A stretch of DNA of 64,000 bases from the NCBI RefSeq assembly GCF_000003815.2, contig NC_049983.1:1-64000 (forward strand), written 5' to 3'. This document shows positions 32,996 to 44,900 of this stretch, piece by piece. Both the position numbers and the translations under genes were made by a program. Under the pieces are notes generated by a model that worked only from the letters and a program-made list of their open reading frames with translations, did no database searches and was not told the origin of the DNA. The DNA is from Branchiostoma floridae. Lineage: Eukaryota > Chordata > Leptocardii > Amphioxiformes > Branchiostomatidae. Every line of letters starts with the position of its first letter. Positions within the stretch are counted from its first letter, which is position 1.

Positions 32996-35900
32996 TCACC
33001 TGCTTCAACTGCTGCTTCAGCTTCTGGATCTCCGACATGTGAAGTTCGCTGAGGAGGTCTGAGACGAGGCTGGGCCCCGGCTTGGCACCGTTAGTCTCCT
33101 CGTGGTAAACAATAACAACAACAACAACAACAACTCACCTGCTTCAACTGCTGCTTCAGCTTCTGGATCTCCGACATGTGAAGTTCGCTGAGGAGGTCTG
33201 AGACGAGGCTGGGCCCCGGCTTGGCACCGTTGGTCTCCTCGTGGTAAACAACAACAACAACAACAACAACAACTCACCTGCTTCAACTGCTGCTTCAGCT
33301 TCTGGATCTCCGACATGTGAAGTTCGCTGAGGAGGTCTGAGACGAGGCTGGGCCCCGGCTTGGCACCGTTGGTCTCCTCGTGGTAAATAACAACAACAAC
33401 AACTCACCTGCTTCAACTGCTGCTTCAGCTTCTGGATCTCCGACATGTGAAGTTCGCTGAGGAGGTCTGAGACGAGACTGGGCCCCGGCTTGGCACCGTT
33501 GGTCTCCTCGTGGTAAACAACAACAACAACAACAACAACTCACCTGCTTCAACTGCTGTTTCAGCTTCTGGATCTCCGACATGTGAAGTTCGCTGAGGAG
33601 GTCTGAGACGAGGCTGGGCCCCGGCTTGGCACCGTTAGTCTCCTAATGGTAAACAATAACAACAACAACAACAACAACTCACCTGCTTCAACTGCTGCTT
33701 CAGCTTCTGGATCTCCGACATGTGAAGTTCGCTGAGGAGGTCTGAGACGAGGCTGGGCCCCGGCTTGGCACCGTTGGTCTCCTCGTGGTAAACAACAACA
33801 ACAACAACAACTCACCTGCTTCAACTGCTGCTTCAGCTTCTGGATCTCCGACATGTGAAGTTCGCTGAGGAGGTCTGAGACGAGGCTGGGCCCCGGCTTG
33901 GCACCGTTGGTCTCCTCGTGGCCACCGTCCCCCCGACTGCCCGCAGCGGCGGCGGCGGCGGCCTTGTCGTTGTCGTAGGTGAGATTGAGGGCACCGAGAG
34001 TGTCGTGACTCCAGCTGGAGAAGGAGTCGATGCTCATGAGGGAGTTGAGCTCGCGGCGCAGGCTCAGCTTCTGTTCCCTCTCCTCCTTCAGGGTGGTCAG
34101 GGCTTCTTCAAGCTGCCCAAGGAAAGATGGAGAGGCACTTTAAGTACAACATGTAACGCAGGGTTCTAGCCAGCCGAATTTTTGCAGCTGGGGACAGACA
34201 AAAATTTTGCCCATTTCGGACGAAAATCAGCATGTAATGATATTTTGCAAAGATCTCCAGAAATTTAGCACAGATGCCGTTGAACCAAGCTGAGTCTACT
34301 CTACCAGCAAAAATCTGCCCCTCAATATGCAGGAAATAGTGTTTCAGAGGGTCTTGATTTCAATAACGCCCTTGGATTGTTGCGCCTTCCACCCTCGACA
34401 GGATTTCCATTCAAAATGCCGGGAAAAAAAAATTCAGGCTGGCTAGAACACTGATACTGTAACAATAAATGTATATTGTTATAAATGATAGTCTTGTAGT
34501 TGTGTTTGTGTGTGTGCAGGGAAAGCCATGGGACAGGATGTTAAGGGAAAGAACAATAACCCACCAAACAAGAATCTCTTTCATACTTTCTTTTCTGGTA
34601 AGTGAACATGCAAGTGTGACTTCGACAGGTGTGTCTATGAGGTGGAGCAGAATACACGTATCCTCAACTACTAGAGATACTCTTTTATCTCAGTTGCCAA
34701 CTAGTAGACACTACTGGAGGCTCTAAGATCTTAAGTAAGGTGCATGTACAGTAAGCCATGCACTAAAATGTGTCCAACTCTCAGCCAGTAGCACACGGGA
34801 CCCAAGCAGCACATGCATGCATAATGTAGTCCCAAAGGTACACTGCACAGTGCAAAGCACAATTTTGGACAGACCTTCAGTATAAACAGTCAAGCTACAT
34901 TTGTAGACACATACATGTATGGGAATCTTATAACTACAAAAGAAACTAAGTATGAAACTTATAATGATAATGGATATTGCAGGAAACGGAACGTATTTTC
35001 TCAAGCCAACCAAACTCAGTCTCAGTTCAGTATACGGAAAATCCAATTTGAACACAACAACATTCTTTCATCGTTGTGTTTTATCGACAAAATAACTTCT
35101 CTTTGCAGCAATGTGCCAAATTCAAGGAAGCCTGGAGCAAAACCAGCAAAGCTGACATGTAACAGGTCATTCGGTGTAAATACAACTGCGTGCCTGCGAA
35201 GCTGGTGTGTTATGCCGAAGGACGGTTAAGCTGCCTATACAAAACATAGTCTGAGATAGATTTAAGGGAGCAAACATGCTGTCTTAGATTTATTCAGCCC
35301 AACGTTTGCAGGCAATACCAGACACAAGAAGCAGATCTGCTTTCAGCATGCCTTGGTGCAAAGCGATTTTGTTTCTCCGTGGAAGGATAAGAAAAAAAGC
35401 GGAGTTTCCCTGCTAGTGGGAAGACAGGTTCCACCCACCTTCGGCAAAACCTCACCGTCCCAAAGAGAGCATGCAGGGAATGAGCGATGGAAGAATTCGG
35501 GAGAGGTCGTTGACCCAAGTAGGTGACAAAGACAGACAGCTTCCAAGATTAACTCTTGCTGCGCACGGTCAACAGGTTTGTAACACGGACAATCAGTCTA
35601 CGAACTGGCATCTTCCCGCGTAAAACATAGCTCGAAATAGCTAGAAACGCCTCAATTTGCAGCTAATTTTTTTCACAATTTTCTTTGTAACATTCCTAAA
35701 CTTACATGAATTCAAGTACTTTATTAGCTGATTTTCTGTGAAAAATGTGTTTGAGTTTTGAACTTCAAAATCTTCCTTTTCTTAAGCATGAGAGCTGTCG
35801 ATTGTCACCGAAAAGAGCCAATGCGGTGGAGTATCAGTTTTTAACTCCAGAGGTTAGTACTAGTAGTAGTACAAATGTAACATACATACACGCATACCCC

Positions 35901-38900
35901 GTCAACCCAACATATACACAAAAAAGTTGAAAAACAGGACAAGAAAGAGGTCCACGACATGTTAGACTATCTACAACTAAGGCCTACGTCACATTTCCAA
36001 ACCTGGACCCAGCCAGCTGCAGGCAGCTTTCAGGAACGAAAACTCTAAAAGACAACAAACTACACAAGACATAAAGAGAATAGTCATAGGCATATTTTGC
36101 GTAAACATTTCTATTCTTTGTTTTCACCAAAAAGCCCGGCCAGGTTTGGAAATGTGACTAACTTGGGTGGTACAAAGAGCAGTGGGGAAGGATAGCATGG
36201 AGGTGAAAAGGGCAAGGCCCAACATGAAGGGACAGAAATAAAGATGTGTGATAGAGCACATAAGGCTATAGCTGAAAAGTTAATCCATACAGAATTGCTA
36301 GACCTAAGCTCAGCTCTCACATATAAAGCTCTCTGAACAATTCAGCCAGCAACATAGACAGCATCAAAACAAAAACAAGTGTTTTTCTCTGCTTCAAGCC
36401 CTAAAAAATGTGCCACAAGACAAAACGCCATACAGCTTATGCTTCGCATTGCGTTGCAAGCGACACCAGCAATAAGCCAGGAGAAGGATAGGATTTTATT
36501 TTAGTTTTACCTTGACAAAAGGTTCTAATCAGTTGGGAGAAGGAGGGGCATGTTAGAGACTGTCAAGGCTCGAAATACTTTTATCTGTTAGCTGTACCAT
36601 AGCCTGGGTGCTATCCTATTGGTAGTTTATTGGAGCTCTCATAACAAGGATAGAACCCAGGCTACCTGTAATATATGTATTGGGAGTTGTCAAAATTCTA
36701 TCTAAAATTTGGAAAGTCTTTCTGCAAATATGCAAAATTGAATATTCATTCCTTACTACAGATGACTACATGCACATACAACATTCATTGGTTGTACATG
36801 TATGTGTAGGCATTTTGAGCCCTGACACAAGGGAACACGGCAACTAAAGGAGTCGAATGGAAAACTCCTGATCTACATACATTTGCAGGTGGGCTGCCAG
36901 CATGGAGGATTCCCTGTTAATGCGGAATCCGGGAGCCAAAAACGGGACAGAAACACAGAACATGCACCGTTACTGCCACAAGCAAGGATTCGCTTGGGGA
37001 GGGGGACCTTTTAAAGTATGGCTAGCGACTTTGTAAAAATACTACTAAAATGTAGAAAAAACGTAACTTCATTGGCACAATATAAAAGGAATTTTCATAT
37101 CACTCTATGTGGATACAAGATAGCAGTACGTTATTTTTGCAAAATGGTAGAAGCTCTTTTTAACAGTGATACTTTCATACACTTCAAAAAAAAATCTGCA
37201 AGACATTTTACAAGACAATGTGCAGCTAATGATGCTTCACAGATGGTGTACTTGACAAGGTAGCTCAGGCATAGTGCATGGGGCCTTGCATTGTTAGCCT
37301 CCACAACAGACTCTACAGACAACATTTCAAAATTGCCATTTTTGGCTGGCTGGAAACTTTTCATGACGATTCTTTGAGATTGAAGAATATAAACAACTTG
37401 TAATATTTTGGCAAGACAAAAGAATACGGATTTAGTACCATGATTTCATATTGCAAAAAAAAAAAGAAGAGGTATTATGTGGCTCTCTGCTTTTTAGAAA
37501 ATAAGGCATCCATGAAATCAGCAACGAAAAAGGCAATATCTAGAGAATCTTAACCCCATCTTCGGCATTGAGTCAGCTAGTCGAACTTGCCAAAGCTCAA
37601 TGTTTCTGACTTAGGGAGAAGAGAAGCTACTACAGTGAGCATAGTTCAGTACCTAGAATGGTCATGTACTGGACAAGCTTGTTAACAAAAAGAAACAAAT
37701 GCTTGACACTGAGTAGGACAAAATCAGGACATGGATATCGATGTATTGAGATAACTGTATAGAATCAGCCTAAAACAGGCAATATCGAGAATGCTTGCTG
37801 TAGAGTCTGTTATAGAGGCTTGTGTTGTGAGTGGACAGCCCAGTTACCTGTTTCTCTGCAATCTGTTTCAGCTTCATGGCTTCCTCCATCTGACTGTTCA
37901 GTAGCTCTGTTTCCTCCATCAGTCGCTTGTTCTCGTGTTTCAGGGCCTCGTACTCAACCTGGGAGGACTTCAGCACAGACACCTGGCACAAACAAACAAA
38001 CGTTGATCAGAGATCTGTTTCAGCTTCAAGGTCTCCTCCATCCGTCGCTTGTTCTCGTGTTTCAGCGCCTCGTACTCAACCTGCGAGGACTTCAGCACGG
38101 ACACCTGGCACAAACAAACAAATGTTGATTTAAGAGAAAGAAGCAATTGTACTTAGACTGCTACAAATCCCCCATTAGAATTTCAGCAAAGACACCTAAC
38201 ACAAACAAACAAATGCTGATCAGACTTTTATCTAAAAGTATGAGAAAGAAGTAGTAATCGTACTACACTGCTACACATCCCCTTCAAGGATTTCATCACA
38301 GACACACAGACTAGAGTAAACAAAGAAAACTTGGTCTGTTGTTTTCAGGAGAAAAGAGCACTTGCAGAACATTGCTGTTAGAATAGGTCACAGTCCTTTG
38401 GAGGTAATGCCAGTATTGTCCAGGGGCATCCCCACCTCATCCTTCTTCCATGGTGTGGAGTTGTAGAAAATCTTACTAGAGCTTCCTGAGTGGCAAAGGT
38501 ACTGTTAGACTGGCCACAGTTGAAGACTGTGGACATATGTGATCTAGTAGCATCCCTGGTCAATCAGAATTTCATACTTGTCAGAGGATGTGGTCCTCAG
38601 GGTAAGAGCTGTCTAGCTTCAAAGTAGGGCGTCCAATTTCTTACTATTTTTAGAATAGTGCGTCCAAAAGACGCATGGACGCATGCCTAACTCAAAACCT
38701 TCTTACCTGTTTCTGTAGCGAGATGTTTTCATCCTCCAGCTCTCCGTAGTCCTGCATGAGCCGCGCCTCTCGGAACTTGTACTCCTTGATCTCGTCTCGC
38801 AGACCTTTCCTCTGTTTCTCCAGCGTCTCGATGGCCTGGCAGTACTCATGGTTCAGCCCTCCCAGCCTCTCGTTCTCCGACTGGACGTTACTCAGAACCT

Positions 38901-41900
38901 GGAGGTAAGACAAGTCATAGAAATGTTTCAGAAACATTTGTAAAGATTCAGGTGACTATATTGTTCCTTTTAGTGATATAGCCATGCACATCTTACCCCC
39001 CCATGACAAGTAGTGAGGGTGAATGAGTGAGACTAATGTCTGTTTTGGTGACAGATTAATAGGAACATCTGACCAATTGCTCCATGCAAGTTTGACTACT
39101 TGAATATGACTTATGTCATATGGTGACATACCTAGGCCACTATACAACGTTTGATACGGGTCTTCTAGACCAGGAGATAACTTTGCTTATCTCAAGGGGC
39201 TCCACTGTTATCACACGGGCTTCCATAGAATCATTACAATGAACATCAAAAGCTCTATTATTGATTATTCCAAAACCAGATTTGCACATTGGAATGCTGT
39301 TGTTACTTGTTCAAGAAGATCACATTTTCTGGCACAATTGGCATTAAAGCATGGTATATGACATAAATATAATTCAACACAGTGTATTGTGCATCACTCT
39401 CTGTCTCAACCTCCTGAAGCCTGAGTACGTACCATCCTCCATAGTGACCGCTGTTTCAAATATTGGAGAATAGTACTCAGGCCAGCCCTCCTGCAGCTCA
39501 GGCTGGTGCCTCGCGTGATACAGAATGACGCGAAAATGTTCGATACGGGTGTTCCGGACAGGGTGATAACTTCCGTAACAGACTGGCTCTAAGCTGTATC
39601 ACACGGGCTCCACTCGAAAAAACTGAACTGTTTCGAGTGTGGCGCCATAGAAATTCGAATACCATGTTCGGACGTTGGAACATTACTGTTGCAACACTTT
39701 GTTCGAGGGCACCAAATTTTCTCAACTTCTGGTGCATTTCTCATTGAAACGTGTTTTCCTGGGTGGGTATGACATCTATGAAAATTACTATACAACACAG
39801 TGTATTCTGCATCACCCTCAGTCCCAGCCCTTCCCCGGGTCGGCTTGTCCTCTGGCCAAATCCTACCCGCGGTTGGGCTGGTACCTTGGGTGATACAGAA
39901 TACACCGTGTTGTACTGTATACAAGTCATGTATTCTATATGTATATCAACCCCACCTGTTTGGCATGTTTGAGATCCTCCTCCAGGTCAGCTATCCTGGT
40001 GACCAGGTCGGCCTCCCTGGTGGCTGTTTCCTTCAGCAGGGTCTCCTCTCTGTCCTCCCCATCCTGGGACACTTTCTTATGGGTCAGGTGCACCTTCCCC
40101 AGGGTCTGAAACATACAAAACTATATGTTAGCAAAGTGACGCAGTGAAATAACATTAGACATTTTAGAGACACAAAACCTTTTCTTCATCTTCTATACTG
40201 TGGTATTTTAGTTTCTATGTTATTCTATGTACATGTATTTCATTTTCTTTTACTAAGTAATTTCTTCTATTCATCCTCATTTGGGATAGTGTTCTCGCCG
40301 CAAAAGCGCCACCTACATCGGCTACATATAGCGGCGAGAAGCAGAACTCCAGTTAGAAGCTCTGAGGAAGATGTCTGACAGACATCGAAAAGTCAGCAGG
40401 TGAGAAAAACTGGTTGTGTAAAAGATATGTCCTATGACCTACCAACCTGATTAAATTATTTTCGGTACTAAAATTCTAGTTTGAAAACACAATCATAGAT
40501 ATCCCACGATACAATAATACTACAGAGAAGTGCAATAATTCCTATCTGAAATGTACACAAAAGTATAGAATCTGATGCAGAACTACAGCTGCTATTACAT
40601 TGTAACTTATGTAAGTCCCATTTCATACCTCACTGCTTTTGACATCATTGTCAAAGGAGCCCAAAAGATACAATTTATGAATGTCTTGTGCTATAATCTA
40701 CCATTTCAATCACTTTTATTTCACATAAACTGATAAAGTATGTCAACATCTCCACAGGCTACTGTAATACTATAGTCTATACACATGAACAATCCATGAC
40801 TTTAAGCTTTAAGAGATCATTGAGACAGATGGGGTATATGAAATTTTGATGCTACTACTACTAGGGGTTTATGGCCCCTGTTTTAGCCTGGAATCCAGCC
40901 TTGTGCTTTGGTCGCTCCCCTGAAGTACGCTTCCTGCCAATACGACTGGCCTTCGTTACCATTCGAGCGATCAGCATTTGAATATTCGCAGAGATTTTAT
41001 GCGAGACATCTGATTGGATGAATTATGGATGGTTCAAGTGCTCGTTCGAACAGCCGTTCCATCATCATCAACATGACCACCGCGTCAGACGTTCATAATG
41101 CCTGAACTACCAAATCACCCGGAATTTCTTCACTAAAACGAGCAAACAAAGACCTTAGAGGCTTTTCTCAATGGAAAGGATGTTTGCATAGAGCTCTTGC
41201 CAACCGCATGTGGCAAAAGTTTGATTTATCAGATCGTTCCAATAGTCTCGAAGAAGATGGGTCGTTGATGATAATAGAACGCCTGTTCGAACAAGCGCTT
41301 GAACCAGCCAAACAGAAATCTCGCATAAAATCTCTGCGAATATTCAAATGCCGATCGTTCTTATGGTAACGAAGGCCAGACGTATTGGCAGGAAGCGTAC
41401 TTCAGGGGAGCGACCAAAGCACAATACGGCTGGATTCCAGGCTACCCTGTTTAGCATTAACTCTGAAAACCTGCCCTAGTGGAATAAAACCGTAATGGCA
41501 AAGGATGAGCCATGTACCAACAGACAGCTTCTTGTATCTACTGGTATGAATAATTAAGGAGTACAGAGGAGGCTGCAGTAAAATGTAATCAGTACAGGGG
41601 CAGGAAAGGGAATCTAATTGAGAGGGCAAATCAGTCAGACTCATTCGGACAAACGTCATCATAAATTTTATTGTAAAACGGTACATGGGTGAAGTTGCAA
41701 GACCTTTCCCTAAACACAGTATTACTTTTACACAATATAACAATATATCAATGATAACATTTTAGGGGCGATAATATGTCTATGAAAAAGTGTTTTAATT
41801 TAAAACTTAGATTAGATTTAGTTTCATATCAAAACACAGTCAGGATTTTTCTGTCGGATTTATTTATGCTATCAGTATAAGCACATGGGAATTACTGTTC

Positions 41901-44900
41901 AGTTTACCTTATTTTACCATTTTTGGCACCTGGCTGAAAAAAGAGACTGTAGTCAAATAATATCAACATTTATAACCACCCAAGGGTGCCTCTAGGAAAA
42001 GACCTCTGCACCGAGACAGAAATCTGCTTGTAACTTAAATGTTTGCAGTTAGGACAGACAAGATTCATGACAAGAAAACACAGCAACCACTTCTACATGT
42101 AGCTCTATTATGAAGAGTCTAGCCGTATGTGTACGTGTTGTTTCCAATGCCAATCTAGGTCAACAGATTCTGGATGGACGTGTTGGCAAATCTAATTTGA
42201 TGAATTGTTGGTTAGATGGCTTTTCGCCTCCCTCCTAACAAGGTAGATTGGGAACTCTAGGATTGAGGACGTAACAGATGGAAGAACAGATACAGTGGGA
42301 CAGGTTAATGTAATGGTCCTTGTAGTGACCAGGTGGAAATTCAAGTACCTTTCTACCTGCTACAGCACACATGTGTATGTACTACGAATAATATAATGTC
42401 TGCCTTCTGGGTCAGACATTTAGCCATTTGCAGAGAAGGATTGGCAATTTAGTTCACAATTATAACAAGATAATATCAAATTATAATACTAATAACACAT
42501 TTAATGTGATAAAACTAAATCTCTGAGCAGATCCTATGGTGCCATAATTAAGATAGTATCAAAGCTGGCAAAGGAGTACAGCCAGCCAAAGGGAGTCAAA
42601 CGGGCTCTGGCCTTTGGTCCCATACACACTCCTAGGCCAGCTTCACTCCTCTGTCAGCTTTTGCTACTGTAGGATCTGTTTGGAGAATACTAATAAAACG
42701 AGTAGTATGCCCAGCACCAGCATTGGTAGTAATATTAATAGTATACCGGGCCAGCACCGATACCAGAAATCTTCAATAATTTCTTCACTATAGCTTAGAC
42801 TTGGATGCTTTCAACATTGTGCTTAGATATTGACCCCAATTTCTTTATTGCTGACAGGTTTTCTTAGCCATGTTGCTAAGCCTGGATACCAGACCCCAGC
42901 CCGATCTCAAAATACCTATCGTGTACACAACAGATATTTTTTGAGATTGGGCTGGGGTCTGGTATCCAGGCTACCATGTCAGAGGCATGGTTTGGCAAAA
43001 GACGTTCAATGAAAATTTAATGGTGTTTGTAAGGTTAGGATGAATTCTTGCTTAACCCTATTCAGACCGGGCTTTTTTGGTCATCCCTGGACCGGGGGGG
43101 GGCTTTTGAGGCCCTCCACTTTGAAGTCCTATAACTCTAAAACGACGTGCCGTAGGGCCACCAAATTTTTAGGACATGATATCGACATAATATCTGACAA
43201 TTATTTGACGTTTGACGTTACGTTGACGTAAGATGACGTAATTATGACGTCATCAATTCGATTATATTGGCCGGACCCATGAAAAAAGGGTATTCTCAGA
43301 AAACTTCAAGTTATTCTACAAAAATGTAACAACAAGTGCAGATAACAGAATAATAATGTTTATTACGACTTGCGTTGCCAATAGCAACATCAATGACGTC
43401 AAAATGACGTCATAAAATGACGTCATGCACATCTAAGATACCAGTTGGGCTCCGCCATATTATATCCACCACCTTGAATTTTTAAAAATACTTTTTTTGC
43501 AACAAATAATCACAAAGGGCAATGGAAATAGACTCAATTCATTCATTTAGATGGTTTTTGATGAAAAAATACCAGGTAGTTATAAATTTTAAGGGATAAT
43601 TAGCTCGTTATTCTTGATCTGGTCATACGGTCCGCCATCTTGGATTTTGGGCTGATGACGTCATCAAATTAGCATAATTTATGCATATATAATTATGAAA
43701 GATATGCTAGATAACATAAGATTTTATTTATGTAACAAAATAGTTGCAATATAGCAAATAAATGTGAAAAATACATTGTTAGAACCAAAAATAGTGATTT
43801 TTGGCAAAACAGCCTGTCAACAAACGGTTGCCATGGCAACACGAAAAAATGGACAATTTGTCAAACTTCGTGAAATTGTTGCCAACAATATTTTAGGAAA
43901 ATTCACCAAATTTGGTGGCTCTAGCGTAAGCCGTTCTGGCGTTATAGGACATCAAAGTCAGCGCGGGCCTCAAAAGCCCCCCCCCCGGTCTGAATAGGGT
44001 TAAAGGGTCTGTTCGATAGTCATCACAAGTCAGACAGGCTCAACACAAGATTTCTTAACATAAAAACCTTATCTGTTCCTCTGAAACCACCCTGTAATGT
44101 GTAGTCTCTCCTTTCACACTTCATAATCATCATTTATCATCATCTAGTGAAAAACATTGTATATCATCCACGCACCAAATGATGCAGTTAAGTATTTCCT
44201 CCTTTCCTTGTTAGCTTTGGATGTAATTTACTTCAATTTACCAGGACCCACTCCGGTTGAAAAGTCGATGTGTCAAGACCCAACGTCCCATCTCTGATTG
44301 GCCGACCCATGATTGGTGGGCAATCTTGGGTAGTGACGGCAGGTGGTCCATTTTCCAAACAGCGAGAACCTTCCCAAGTATATTATGATCGATATGTAAC
44401 AGGCCAAAGCCAAGGAAGGGTTTGACCTATTTTACCTGATTTACAACAAAATCATCTTTTATTCATGCATTTATGATAGACTGTTGTGTATATGGTAATA
44501 TTGGATCTTCTTTTATGGCCTAGTAAAAACTAAGGGTTAAGAAAATTGCCTGCTTTTTTATCATTCATCAGCAAGATTAATTTCAATAATTTTGGTATCT
44601 TTATGATGGCTGGTTCTTATAATTTGGCATTTTATTTTTGTAAAATATATAATATATTTTCCTGACACACATGTCTACAAAAATGTTTATAAAAATGACA
44701 ACATTTTGTATGAGAATTAAGATGACACTACTCACATATCTAATAAGAATTGTGGATAGCAATATAGTAAAGATGTTAAACCTTAAATTCTGGCATCAGG
44801 CACATGACATTAACCATACATGGTTGGATCAAGGAGGTTATATATAACCTCCTTGATTGGATCAATAGTGAAGGAAATTTTTATAAGCCCTACAGACTTG

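Noticed and set aside
32473-33582. Series of open frames with Cys-rich runs after QQLKQ (minus strand)
   Set aside because: They read through the splice donor into the (GTT)n intron tract of each duplicated unit; the Cys and Leu runs are triplet-repeat artefacts.
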